Of a stretch of 7,911 nucleotides of DNA, positions 1 through 7,016 are shown piece by piece. Source of the stretch: an uncultured Clostridia bacterium (GTDB lineage: Bacteria > Bacillota > Clostridia > Oscillospirales > Oscillospiraceae); contig CAMGPO010000043.1 of NCBI GenBank assembly GCA_946060825.1, positions 1 to 7,911 on the forward strand, given 5' to 3'. How positions within the stretch are numbered: the first letter of the stretch is position 1; each line of letters starts with the position of its first letter. A program made the translations under genes and the position numbers. Under the pieces are notes generated by a model. It was not told the DNA's origin and did not search any database. It worked only from the letters and a program-made list of their open reading frames with translations.

Positions 1-424
1 TGAAGAACAGGTCGGGCCGGTCCAGGGGCAGGTCGCCGTAGACCTCGTCGGTGGAGACCTGGTGATAGCGGGTGATGCCGTATTTGCGGCAGGCGTCCAT
101 CATCGTCGCAGTGCCCATGATGTTGGTCTGCAGGAAGACGCCGGGGTTTTCGATGGAGCGGTCCACATGGCTCTCCGCAGCGAAATTCACGACGATGTCG
201 GGATGCTCCTCTTCAAAAAGGCGGAAGACGGCCTCGCGGTCACAGATATCGGCCTTGACAAAGCGGAACTGCGGATTCTCCATGACGGGCGCCAGGGTGG
301 AGAGGTTGCCGGCATAGGTCAGCTTGTCGAGACAGACGATCCGGTAATCCGGGTATTTCTCCAGCATATGGAAGATGAAATTACTGCCGATGAAGCCGGC
401 ACCGCCGGTGACAATGATAGTCAT
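1..424 (-). CDS. rfbB: dTDP-glucose 4,6-dehydratase, N-terminal part (cut by window edge)
   Basis: Second enzyme of dTDP-L-rhamnose synthesis (RmlB): a cytoplasmic NAD-dependent short-chain dehydrogenase/reductase that turns dTDP-glucose into dTDP-4-keto-6-deoxyglucose. The window holds the first 141 residues. Seen directly: the Rossmann dinucleotide motif TGGAGFIGSNF at residues 6-16, the family segment LDKLTYAGNL at 32-41, the NAD-site acidic motif KADICD at 57-62, NFAAESHVDRSI at 80-91, and STDEVYGD at 124-131, which carries the catalytic Thr-Asp-Glu (T125, D126, E127). The catalytic YxxxK pair lies beyond the left edge. The start is fixed by an AAGGAGGA ribosome binding site 6 bases upstream that overlaps the rfbC stop. 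It is the last visible gene of the operon; rfbD would be expected next. Identity is nearly certain from motif order and neighbours. Confidence 0.97.
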   Translation of the reverse strand, partial: MTIIVTGGAGFIGSNFIFHMLEKYPDYRIVCLDKLTYAGNLSTLAPVMENPQFRFVKADICDREAVFRLFEEEHPDIVVNFAAESHVDRSIENPGVFLQTNIMGTATMMDACRKYGITRYHQVSTDEVYGDLPLDRPDLFF

Positions 425-430
425 AATACG

Positions 431-438
431 TCCTCCTT
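431..438 (-). promoter_or_regulatory. Ribosome binding site of rfbB
   Basis: AAGGAGGA, a near-perfect anti-16S match, ends 6 bases before the rfbB ATG and shares bases with the TAA stop of rfbC. It is the strongest ribosome binding site in the operon and decides the rfbB start. The overlap suggests that ribosomes finishing rfbC can pass directly to rfbB. Confidence 0.85.
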
Positions 439-982
439 AGTAGACAAAATTACAGTCGCTGTCCTTCAGCAGGGGTGCGGAGACGTCCTTCTGAGACAGA
501 ATGGGATCGGTGACGCCCCAGTCGATGCTGAACACGGGATCATCAAAGCGGATGGAGCGGTCGTCCGGTCTGGAATAGAGATTGTCGGCCTTGTAGCAGA
601 AGATCACGTCGTCGGTCAGCGTGACAAAGCCGTGGCCGAAGCCGCGGGGAATATAAAACTGACGCTTGTTCCCGGAGGAAAGCTCCAGAGAGTACCACTG
701 GAGATAGGTGGGGGAGCCTTTGCGCAGATCGACGGCCACGTCCATCACCGCGCCCTGCACAACACGGACGATCTTCGCCTGGGCCATGGGGTCCCGCTGA
801 AAATGGATGCCGCGGACGGTACCTTTTTTCGCGGTATAGCTCTCGTTGTCCTGCATGGGCTCGAAGTGCAGCGCTGCGTACTTCGGGGCGGACCAGCACT
901 CAAAAAAGTAGCCGCGATGGTCGCCGAAAACGTCCGGCTCGATGACCTTGAGGTCGGGAATGGGAGTATCAAGGAATTTCAT
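437..982 (-). CDS. rfbC: dTDP-4-dehydrorhamnose 3,5-epimerase
   Basis: RmlC, third step of dTDP-L-rhamnose synthesis: epimerises dTDP-4-keto-6-deoxyglucose at C3 and C5; a cytoplasmic cupin, usually a dimer. 181 residues, the usual family length. Visible family signatures: MKFLDTPIPDLKVIEPDVFGDHRG at the N-terminus (24 residues, 1-24), RGIHFQ at 57-62 with the catalytic base H60, K70 in AQAK, Y136 at the position of the catalytic-acid tyrosine, the DDP motif at 147-149, and ILSQKD at 161-166 with D166, the partner of the histidine. Start chosen at 982 because family members begin with MKF and AGGTGA lies 5 bases upstream. An in-frame ATG at 1024 would add 14 residues and make an ATGA overlap with the rfbA stop, but it lacks a well-spaced binding site. 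It sits 38 bases after rfbA and 12 before rfbB. Confidence 0.96.
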   Translation of the reverse strand: MKFLDTPIPDLKVIEPDVFGDHRGYFFECWSAPKYAALHFEPMQDNESYTAKKGTVRGIHFQRDPMAQAKIVRVVQGAVMDVAVDLRKGSPTYLQWYSLELSSGNKRQFYIPRGFGHGFVTLTDDVIFCYKADNLYSRPDDRSIRFDDPVFSIDWGVTDPILSQKDVSAPLLKDSDCNFVY

Positions 983-1020
983 TTGGGTCACCTGATATGA
1001 GTTTGATAATTTGGATGCGG

Positions 1021-1908
1021 TCAATAGACGATTTTCCCGTCGGCCACCTGTTTCAGGTGCTGGCCATAGGGAGATTTTCCGTACCGGGCCGCCGACAGCA
1101 GGAGGGTTTCCTTGTCGATCCAGCCCTGGGTGTAGGCGATCTCCTCCAGAGCGGCGATCTGCATTCCCTGACGGGCTTCAATCATCCGCACGAAGTCGGA
1201 GGCGTCCACCAGCGAGTCCATGGTGCCGGTGTCCAGCCAGGCGTAGCCGCGGCCGAGAAGCTGAACGTCCAGGGTGCCGTCCTCCAGATAGAAGCGGTTG
1301 AGATCGGTAATCTCCAGCTCGCCGCGGGCGCTTGGACGGACGCGCTTGGCCATCTCCACGACGCGCTTGTCGTAGAAATACAGACCGGTGATGCAGTAAT
1401 TGGACTTGGGATTTTTGGGCTTTTCCTCCACGGAGATGACCTTGCCGTTTTCATCAAACTCGACAATGCCGAATCGCTCCGGGTCGTTCACATAGTAGCC
1501 GAAGATGCTGGCGCGGCCGTTTTCTTCGGCGTTTTTGGTCGCCTGACGGAGCAGCTTGGAGAAGCCGTTTCCGTGGAAAATGTTGTCGCCGAGCACCATG
1601 GCGCAGCAGTCGTCGCCGATGAAGTCCTCGCCGATCAGGAAGGCCTGAGCCAGACCGTCGGGAGAGGGTTGTTCGGCGTAGCTGAGGTGAATGCCATACT
1701 GGCTTCCGTCGCCCAGAAGCCGCTCAAAGTTGGGCAGGTCGGTGGGGGTGGAGATGATGAGGATGTCCCGGATGCCTGCCAGCATCAGGGTGGACAGGGG
1801 ATAATAGACCATCGGCTTGTCATAGACGGGGAGAAGCTGCTTGGAAGTGACCATAGTCAGAGGATAGAGGCGGGTTCCGGAACCACCGGCCAGTACGATT
1901 CCCTTCAT
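1021..1908 (-). CDS. rfbA: Glucose-1-phosphate thymidylyltransferase
   Basis: RmlA, first step of dTDP-L-rhamnose synthesis: joins glucose 1-phosphate and dTTP to give dTDP-glucose and pyrophosphate, in the cytoplasm. 295 residues, normal for the short RfbA class. Motifs in order: nucleotide-binding [13 protein letters not shown] at 6-18, [17 protein letters not shown] at 22-38, LGDN at 106-109 with metal-ligand D108, [14 protein letters not shown] at 158-171, GELEITDLN at 196-204, and WLDTGT at 224-229 with the second metal ligand D226. Start at 1908: it gives the standard MKGIVLAGG opening and has AAGGAG 8 bases upstream. A longer reading frame to 1986 would run into the polymerase gene and adds a basic, non-homologous leader, so it is rejected. 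Lies 19 bases after the polymerase gene. dTDP-rhamnose normally feeds back on this enzyme; that is family knowledge. Confidence 0.97.
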   Translation of the reverse strand: MKGIVLAGGSGTRLYPLTMVTSKQLLPVYDKPMVYYPLSTLMLAGIRDILIISTPTDLPNFERLLGDGSQYGIHLSYAEQPSPDGLAQAFLIGEDFIGDDCCAMVLGDNIFHGNGFSKLLRQATKNAEENGRASIFGYYVNDPERFGIVEFDENGKVISVEEKPKNPKSNYCITGLYFYDKRVVEMAKRVRPSARGELEITDLNRFYLEDGTLDVQLLGRGYAWLDTGTMDSLVDASDFVRMIEARQGMQIAALEEIAYTQGWIDKETLLLSAARYGKSPYGQHLKQVADGKIVY

Positions 1909-1916
1909 TTGCAATA

Positions 1917-1922
1917 CTCCTT
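1917..1922 (-). promoter_or_regulatory. Ribosome binding site of rfbA
   Basis: AAGGAG, 8 bases before the ATG at 1908, inside the 19-base gap after the polymerase stop. It decides the start in favour of MKGIVLAGG over an in-frame upstream start at 1986. Confidence 0.8.
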
Positions 1923-1927
1923 TTCTT

Positions 1928-3382
1928 CTATATGTCGGTCGTTTTCGTTTGATGCGGGAAATCCAGCAAAACTGCCGCCAGGGCATACCAGGAAATTCCC
2001 AGCACCGCGTTCATCCATGGGTTGTAGGCGCTGGCAAAGAGGAACGCCGCAAGCCCGCAGAAGACGGGCAGCAGCAGCTCTGCACAGGAAGCACGGCTGC
2101 CGGGAGCCAGGCGGAAAAACCGGATCAGGATCCAGGCAAGGGGCGAGAGGTACAGCAGTAGCCCCAGAATGCCCATTCGGCACAATACGTCCAGATAGAA
2201 CATCTCGTCGAATCCGTTGTCGCGGACCGGGGCGCTGGCGCCCAGTCCGTTGCCGAAGAGCGGCGCTTTGGCGATGAGCTGCCGGAGCTGCCGCACAGTC
2301 TCTTTCCGCAGGGTGTCAGAGGCCTCCGTGATGACAAGGTATTCCGTTTTCTGCTCCTCTTCGGCCAGAAGCTGGTCCTCCGAACGGGTTGAGGGCCCCC
2401 CGAGAAAATCAAAGGTGATCCCGTAGCGCGAAGCAAGGATGGCTCTGGTCCTGTAAGCGCTGGAAACGGTCACTTCGGCGCCGAAAGTCCGGGAAAGACC
2501 GAAATTCAGATAGCTACCCTGGAGAAGCACCTCCTGCCCGAGAATCAGGCAGAGCGTCAGTCCGACAGTAATCAGAACGTGGCCCAGGACCCGGCGCAGC
2601 CGCTTCCGGTGCCCGATCAGGGACAACAGGATGGACAGGGCTGCGGCAAGCCCGGTCGCGCCGTAAAGGGAGCGGGTAAAGGTGAGCAGCAGCGCGTTGA
2701 AATAGAACGCGGTCAAAAGGGTGTAGGAAAACCGGAAACGAGGACTATGTACCTGCCGGAACAGGGCGATTGCGGAGGCCGCGATCAGATAGGGGCTGCT
2801 GAAAAAGAAAATCCGGAAAATGGAATCGGATACGTTCGAAATGTTGCCCAGAAGCATCGAATAGGCGATTGCGCCGACCTGCGCCACCGCGTCGGGATGG
2901 ATCGCGCAGTAGTAATTGCAGGCGAGGCAGAGCAGCGCCTGAACAAAGGCGCCGGCGAGCACACAGGAGAGCAGCCGGCGGAGCTGTTCTTTTGTCCGGA
3001 TCAGGGCGACACAGACAGGCAGCAGGAAAAACCAGGCAAAGCCGGTCAGATCGCCGCGCAGCACTGCCGGCGTGTTGCCTGCGCGGACGCCGCGCAGGGC
3101 GCAAACCGCTGTCCAGACCAGAAAGCATCCGAGGGACAGCACGACCATGCGGTGCTCTTTTGCAAGGCATCGGCCGAGAACGGGAAGGGCAGTCAGCAGC
3201 AGGAGCGTGCCCAGCACCAGACGAGGATAGAGCAGCGAGCCCGGGGGATAATGTCCGCCGCCGGACCATGCACAGTCAAACAGGAACAGGCAGAGCAGAA
3301 CGCGGGAAATTGCCGCGGAGCGTTCCGGCCATGGGAGGGACCGGAAGCTGCGTACTGCGCTGCGGACAGTCAGAAAACGCAA
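1928..3382 (-). CDS. Polytopic O-antigen-ligase/Wzy-type polysaccharide polymerase
   Basis: Membrane protein of 484 residues resembling the O-antigen ligase/polymerase superfamily (Wzy_C type), which joins lipid-linked repeat units outside the membrane. Hydrophobic segments are visible near residues 27-38, 50-70, 78-95, 112-128, 136-157, 187-207, 218-235, 240-257, 264-285, 404-422, 433-452 and 458-474. A long soluble loop lies at about 286-400. Its end reads [11 protein letters not shown] (373-383) followed by [18 protein letters not shown] (395-412), matching the family pattern of a PxxGxGxG turn and a leucine-rich stretch ending GxxG. The usual His-Asn before that stretch is replaced by E393-M394, which fits a polymerase better than a ligase; that point is inference. 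The start is TTG: no ATG or GTG lies in frame between an upstream in-frame TGA and this codon. It begins 7 bases after the GT2 gene. A wall ligase role cannot be excluded. Confidence 0.82.
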   Translation of the reverse strand: MRFLTVRSAVRSFRSLPWPERSAAISRVLLCLFLFDCAWSGGGHYPPGSLLYPRLVLGTLLLLTALPVLGRCLAKEHRMVVLSLGCFLVWTAVCALRGVRAGNTPAVLRGDLTGFAWFFLLPVCVALIRTKEQLRRLLSCVLAGAFVQALLCLACNYYCAIHPDAVAQVGAIAYSMLLGNISNVSDSIFRIFFFSSPYLIAASAIALFRQVHSPRFRFSYTLLTAFYFNALLLTFTRSLYGATGLAAALSILLSLIGHRKRLRRVLGHVLITVGLTLCLILGQEVLLQGSYLNFGLSRTFGAEVTVSSAYRTRAILASRYGITFDFLGGPSTRSEDQLLAEEEQKTEYLVITEASDTLRKETVRQLRQLIAKAPLFGNGLGASAPVRDNGFDEMFYLDVLCRMGILGLLLYLSPLAWILIRFFRLAPGSRASCAELLLPVFCGLAAFLFASAYNPWMNAVLGISWYALAAVLLDFPHQTKTTDI

Positions 3383-3389
3383 GGAACAT

Positions 3390-4328
3390 TCACCACCAGA
3401 TCAGTTGTCCGATCCGTCTGGTCAGGTTTTGCTTCCAGAAGTGACAGCGGTGATAGCAGCGAAGCCGGGAAAGCTTGGACTGCTGGGGAAGCGCCTGGAA
3501 CGCCTGACAGACGGAACGCGCCTCTGCCGGCATGAAATTGCCGAAGGAGGTCAGGAGAGAGGCGGCCTGATTCGTGGTCCGGCGGAAAGCGTCCTTCGCA
3601 TCATGGCTGCGCAGCCGTTTCAGCAGATAAGCGGGACTGCGGGCGTTCTTCGCGCCGACCACGTTGCCGCCGTGCTGGCGGTAGTCGATGGTCGCCTCGT
3701 CCAGAAAGCCGACGCGGCCGCAGGCGGCAGCCAGCAGCGCCAGATACCAGTCGTGCATTAGCACGGCGTCCGGCTCCGGTACACTGCAGAACAGCTGTGT
3801 CAGCGCGCGGTTGACCATCATGGTGCAGCCGGTGACGACGTTCTGCACCAGAAGCTGATGCAGGGCGACGCGGCTGCCGTCGAGGGCGGAAAAATGCAGA
3901 AACGAAGGGGCGATCTCCTGCAGCGACCGGTCAACGACCCGGAGGTCTGTGTGAACCAGGGCAGGGACGGAGGGGTCCGGGCAGAGCTGCTGCATGGCAG
4001 ACAGCGTGCGGGAAACCTTGTCCGGGTGCCAGACGTCGTCCTGGTCGCAAAACATGACATAGGGGGCGTCGCCGAAATGGCGCAGCAGGTAGAGAAAATG
4101 ATCCTGGGAACTGCCAAACCGGCGGCCGGAGCGGTGATGCAGGAGCCGCTCCGGATACGCCTTTGCGTAGCGGTCCAGAATTGCCGGGGTGGCATCGGAG
4201 GAGCCGTCGTCCGAAGCGACGATCTGCAGACCGGGCGCGTCCTGGGCAAGAAGGGAATCCAGCAGCTGCGGAAGATAGGTCTCGCCCTGGTAGGTGGCGA
4301 GCAGGATGCGGATGGAAGGTTCTCTCAT
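3390..4328 (-). CDS. GT2-family glycosyltransferase, probable rhamnosyltransferase
   Basis: Cytoplasmic GT-A fold enzyme of 312 residues that should add a sugar from a nucleotide donor to the growing lipid-linked unit. Seen: IRILLATYQGETYLPQLLDSL at 7-27 (21 residues), nucleotide-site ASDDGSSDAT at 38-47, the metal-binding CDQDDVW at 94-100, GCTMMVNRAL at 167-176, the acceptor-side MHDWYLALLAAACG at 191-204 with likely base D193, and IDYRQHGGNVVGA at 214-226. This CDQDDVW plus HDW plus YRQHGxNVVG pattern is typical of streptococcal RgpB-like and RfbG-like rhamnosyltransferases. With rfbACB in the same operon, dTDP-rhamnose is the likely donor; this is inference, not a direct reading. The ATG overlaps the upstream stop as ATGA, with GGGGAGG 4 bases before it. 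The C-terminal 70 residues are basic and end in two tryptophans, and may touch the membrane. Confidence 0.88.
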   Translation of the reverse strand: MREPSIRILLATYQGETYLPQLLDSLLAQDAPGLQIVASDDGSSDATPAILDRYAKAYPERLLHHRSGRRFGSSQDHFLYLLRHFGDAPYVMFCDQDDVWHPDKVSRTLSAMQQLCPDPSVPALVHTDLRVVDRSLQEIAPSFLHFSALDGSRVALHQLLVQNVVTGCTMMVNRALTQLFCSVPEPDAVLMHDWYLALLAAACGRVGFLDEATIDYRQHGGNVVGAKNARSPAYLLKRLRSHDAKDAFRRTTNQAASLLTSFGNFMPAEARSVCQAFQALPQQSKLSRLRCYHRCHFWKQNLTRRIGQLIWW

Positions 4329-5479
4329 AGCGCCTCCCCGGCGGATGCCAGAACACGGCGGAGCACAGAGATACAGGAAGCCTCTGCCGTATGAGACGAA
4401 AAAAGAGCCTCGTAGGTTTCATGGGCTGCCCTGGAAAAATCTCCGGTTCCGGCGGAAATCAGATCCGCAGCGGCTGCGGCCGTGCGCTCCGGATCCCGGA
4501 GGGACAGTCCGATGCTGCGGGAAGCGAGAAGGGCTGCGGTATCGCCGCCGATGGTGCTGATGATCGGAAGTCCGTGGCGAAGGTAGTCCACCGATTTCAT
4601 GGTCAGACCGACGCAGACGGAATCCTTCATCACATTGAGGCCGAAATGGCAGCCCGAGAGAATCCGGTGCTTTTCCGCTTCGCCGAAGATCTCGCCGTGG
4701 AACTCCACCTCCGCGCCGGCGGCGCGGGCGGCCTCGCAGAAGGCGGCGCGGGTTTCGCCTTCACCGATGATGTGGAGCCGGACCGGCATCCTGGCGGAGA
4801 GGGCGCGCAGAAAAGCGGCAATCCGCGGGATATCGATGAGATTGTTGATCGCGCCCAGATAGGCGAGCTCTGCCCGGTCCTTCGGAAGGACGGCGGGGAA
4901 TTCCGGCCCCTCATAGGGCGGCAGGGAAAAATAGATGGTTCCGGAACGGGAGCCGTCCAGAGAAAGAATCTCGCGGTACAGGCTGCACTCCGCCGTGACA
5001 AAGTCAGCGGCATCCAGATTCCGGTCCCGCAGATCCGCCCAGATGCGGAACGGGAGGGAGAGAAGCCGCTTCATGCGGGAAGAGGGGAAGGTCTCCGGCC
5101 AGAGGTCGAAGAGGTCAAAGATCAGCCGCACCTGGGGATGGCGCCGTTTGTAGCGCTTCAGCTCCCGGGCGAGGAAGTTGGGCGGCAGCAGGCAGACGAG
5201 CACGGTGGGCTCATCCGGAAGCGCCTCCAACCAGCGGCGCACCTGAATGGCAAACTCCCGGTGGGAGAGGATCCGGTCCGCCGAGAGGTTCTTCCGGTAG
5301 GGGCGGACGTGGAGCTGCACGCAGCCTGGGACGGTGCAGGAATAGGTCTCCTTGGCCGTGTGGCTGAAATCGGAGGTGAGATAGGTGGCGGGAATCCCGA
5401 AGGCCTGCAGGGCCCGGTCCCAATCGCCCATCCGGTGACCGTAGTGGTCGGAGCAGCTGATGAGATAAGCGTGTTTCAT
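4325..5479 (-). CDS. GT-B glycosyltransferase (GT4-like)
   Basis: Glycosyltransferase of 384 residues with a two-domain GT-B layout, acting in the cytoplasm on the lipid-linked glycan. The N-terminal acceptor domain starts MKHAYLISCSDHYGHRMGDW and contains IFDLFDLWPETFPSSRMKRL (residues 120-139), a segment seen in capsule and exopolysaccharide GT4 enzymes. The C-terminal donor domain starts near AELAYLGAINNLIDIPRI (203-220), then VRLHIIGEGETRAAF (233-247), VEFHGEIFGEAEKHRILSGC (258-277), FGLNVMKDSVCVGLTMKSVD (279-298) and YLRHGLPIIST (299-309), the usual nucleotide-sugar pocket. The classic EX7E motif is not clear: the first position is occupied by D286 or nearby residues. Donor and acceptor cannot be told from sequence. 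It overlaps the genes on both sides by 4 bases (ATGA), and its own ribosome binding site is weak and distant, so translational coupling is likely. Confidence 0.85.
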   Translation of the reverse strand: MKHAYLISCSDHYGHRMGDWDRALQAFGIPATYLTSDFSHTAKETYSCTVPGCVQLHVRPYRKNLSADRILSHREFAIQVRRWLEALPDEPTVLVCLLPPNFLARELKRYKRRHPQVRLIFDLFDLWPETFPSSRMKRLLSLPFRIWADLRDRNLDAADFVTAECSLYREILSLDGSRSGTIYFSLPPYEGPEFPAVLPKDRAELAYLGAINNLIDIPRIAAFLRALSARMPVRLHIIGEGETRAAFCEAARAAGAEVEFHGEIFGEAEKHRILSGCHFGLNVMKDSVCVGLTMKSVDYLRHGLPIISTIGGDTAALLASRSIGLSLRDPERTAAAAADLISAGTGDFSRAAHETYEALFSSHTAEASCISVLRRVLASAGEAL

Positions 5480-6834
5480 TTTGCGGGCACTTCCTCATCC
5501 TCGTCGTCAAAGGCTTCCGTGCTCTCCTCTGGCGTGAACAACACCAGAATGGTACGCAGCAAAAGCTTGAGATCGAGCAGCAGACTGTACTGCTCGATAT
5601 AGATCATGTCCATCGCGAGCTTTTCCCACGGCGGCGTGTTGTATTTGCCGTAGACCTGCGCCATGCCGGTCAGGCCTGCCTTTGCCCAGAGCCGGTAGGA
5701 GAACTCCGGGAGCTCACTCGTGTATTTTTCCACATTCTCCAGCATCTCCGGACGGGGGCCGACAAAGCTCATATCGCTCCGAAGCACATTGATGAGCTGG
5801 GGCAGCTCGTCGATGCGGAATTTCCGGATCACGCGGCCAACCTTTGTAATCCGGTCGTCGTCCTTGGTGACGGAACGGTTGACGGCATTCTCCTCCCGCA
5901 TGGAGCGGAATTTGATGACGTCAAAGGTGCGGCCGCCGTAGGTTGCCCGCTTCTGGCGGTAGAACACATGGCCGCCGTCCTCCAGCTTGATGGCGATGGC
6001 TGTGACCAGCATGATGGGGGAAGCGAGAATGAGGCAGATCAGGGAGGCGGCGATATCAAAGCCGCGCTTGAGGATCCGCTGCTCCATGCTCAGCCCTTTG
6101 GGGGCGGAATGCATCATGGAGGTGTCATCAAACATGACGCGCTCCGTGCCGAGGGAGACGAGATCGGCCATTTCCAGCGTATAATAAAAATCTTTTTTCT
6201 GGGAATAGCAGTATTCCACGATCCCGAGCCGTTCCCGGACGGAGAGGTTGAAGAGAAAGACCGCGTCGTACTGATCGATCAGATCGAACAGCCTCGGATG
6301 GTCCAGCGTGACGAGCTGGCAGATCACGAACTGCTTGTGATAGGCGGACACCTTTCCGGTCAGACGGCGCACGTCATCGCCCGGCCGCAAAATGACCAGG
6401 CATTGCTGGGGCGGAACAAAATGAAAATAGATGCCGTTTCCGCCGTAGGCAAAGAGAACGATGAGAAGAATCTGGATGACGATGCAAAGCAGCAGAAGCA
6501 GCGGCTGTTCATAGACGAAGCGGCCTCCATGCACGACCGTGGTGTTCATGATGCAGAGGAACAGGTGCGCAATCACATCGGCGGCGATCACGGAAAGGGT
6601 GAGGGAGTAGATGATCGGGCGGCTCTTTTTCTTGCCGACGTCGAAGCCGCCGTATACCCGCGTCATCAGCAGGTAGACCACCGAATAGGCCAGCAGCGTG
6701 ATGCCGGACGTTCTGGATGGAACCAGGAGATAGGGATTGCGGATCGAAAAGAGCAGAAAAAAGACCGAGCCGACCAGCGCATAGACCAGAAACTTCCAGA
6801 CGAGTAGGATCGAACGACGCATTTTTTTCAGCAT
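5476..6834 (-). CDS. Undecaprenyl-phosphate glycosylphosphotransferase (initiating sugar transferase)
   Basis: Polyprenyl-phosphate hexose-1-phosphate transferase of the WbaP/CpsE type: starts the glycan by moving a sugar phosphate from a UDP-sugar to undecaprenyl phosphate at the inner membrane face. 452 residues. N-terminal membrane helices at about 10-32, 43-60, 74-97 and 109-131, then a soluble middle domain (about 140-250), then the Bac_transf domain from KRGFDIAASLICLILASPIM (256-275). Visible catalytic-domain motifs: FYRQKRATYGGRTFDVIKFRS (21 residues, 291-311), RKFRIDELPQLINVLRSDMS (337-356) with the Asp-Glu dyad D342-E343, FVGPRPE (357-363) and AGLTGMAQVYGKYNT (386-400). The sugar (glucose, galactose or an amino sugar) cannot be read. 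Start at 6834: AAGGA lies 8 bases upstream. The frame could begin at 6903 but would enter the leader. It ends in an acidic tail, DDEDEE. It is the first gene of the operon, behind the promoter near 7000. Confidence 0.95.
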   Translation of the reverse strand: MLKKMRRSILLVWKFLVYALVGSVFFLLFSIRNPYLLVPSRTSGITLLAYSVVYLLMTRVYGGFDVGKKKSRPIIYSLTLSVIAADVIAHLFLCIMNTTVVHGGRFVYEQPLLLLLCIVIQILLIVLFAYGGNGIYFHFVPPQQCLVILRPGDDVRRLTGKVSAYHKQFVICQLVTLDHPRLFDLIDQYDAVFLFNLSVRERLGIVEYCYSQKKDFYYTLEMADLVSLGTERVMFDDTSMMHSAPKGLSMEQRILKRGFDIAASLICLILASPIMLVTAIAIKLEDGGHVFYRQKRATYGGRTFDVIKFRSMREENAVNRSVTKDDDRITKVGRVIRKFRIDELPQLINVLRSDMSFVGPRPEMLENVEKYTSELPEFSYRLWAKAGLTGMAQVYGKYNTPPWEKLAMDMIYIEQYSLLLDLKLLLRTILVLFTPEESTEAFDDEDEEVPAK

Positions 6835-6842
6835 GATAAAAG

Positions 6843-6847
6843 TCCTT
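6843..6847 (-). promoter_or_regulatory. Ribosome binding site of the initiating sugar transferase gene
   Basis: AAGGA, 8 bases before the ATG at 6834. It supports this start over the ATG four codons later (6822), which has only AAAAAA-rich sequence ahead, and over the frame start at 6903. The wider CAAAGG is complementary to an upstream leader segment at 6901-6906. Confidence 0.7.
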
Positions 6848-6941
6848 TGATCTTTGACCGGCAGAAACTGCTGCCCGGGAGGCACATCGCTGAAAACAGG
6901 CAAAGGGCCGGTCGGATTTCCGGCGGAAATATTTCTGCCGG
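6844..6941 (-). promoter_or_regulatory. Possible alternative RNA structures in the operon leader
   Basis: Inside the predicted leader, CCGGCAGAAA (6941 to 6932) and TTTCTGCCGG (6867 to 6858) are perfectly complementary over 10 bases, 64 bases apart. The first arm can instead fold locally with the adjacent GCCGG and UUC (6920-6930), giving a short hairpin with an AUAU loop. Separately, CCUUUG (6906 to 6901) is complementary to CAAAGG (6849 to 6844), which contains the ribosome binding site of the first gene. These pairings could form competing structures that hide or free the start site. The complementarity is seen in the sequence; a regulatory switch is only inferred, and it matches no leader class I know. 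Confidence 0.35.
6916..6941. repeat. Overlapping palindromes, candidate operator or hairpin
   Basis: Two dyads share bases. The first (6916-6930) has perfect 7-base arms ATTTCCG and CGGAAAT around a single G. The second (6920-6941) is a 22-base palindrome with one mismatch (6925 against 6936), with CCGGC and GCCGG at its ends. Together they read as three alternating copies of an ATTTCYG half-site. The element lies about 30-55 bases downstream of the predicted leftward start, a place where a bound repressor could block elongation, or where the transcript could fold. No regulator gene is in the window. Confidence 0.55.
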
Positions 6942-6978
6942 CTGCGCGGCGAAACGCACGATACCTTCAGGTTTCAAT

Positions 6979-7007
6979 ATTATACCCGATATTTCGTGCA
7001 AGGTCAA
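6979..7007 (-). promoter_or_regulatory. Vegetative promoter of the polysaccharide operon
   Basis: Reading leftward: TTGACC as -35 (7007 to 7002), a 17-base spacer, and a perfect TATAAT as -10 (6984 to 6979). Transcription would start near 6972, leaving about 138 nt of leader before the first gene at 6834. Box sequences and spacing fit the housekeeping sigma-A consensus almost exactly. It is the only strong promoter seen on this strand, and all seven downstream genes could depend on it. Confidence 0.85.
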
Positions 7008-7016
7008 TGCCCATTC

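Noticed and set aside
62..1000. 312-codon open frame on the plus strand
   Set aside because: Antisense to rfbB and rfbC, both of which have clear catalytic motifs.
997..2277. 426-codon open frame on the plus strand
   Set aside because: Complement of rfbA and the end of the polymerase gene; no recognisable domain, and the strong motifs are all on the other strand.
2579..3535. 318-codon open frame on the plus strand
   Set aside because: Antisense shadow of the polymerase gene; the product is Gln/Gly-rich and without hydrophobic or domain structure.
4391..5602. 403-codon open frame on the plus strand
   Set aside because: Antisense to the GT-B gene and the end of the sugar transferase gene; the product is low-complexity Gly/Ala/Arg-rich with no motif or ribosome binding site. 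Long antisense frames are expected in G+C-rich DNA.
5968..6807. 279-codon open frame on the plus strand
   Set aside because: Antisense to the sugar transferase gene; the charged, repetitive composition is what the complement of membrane-helix codons gives.
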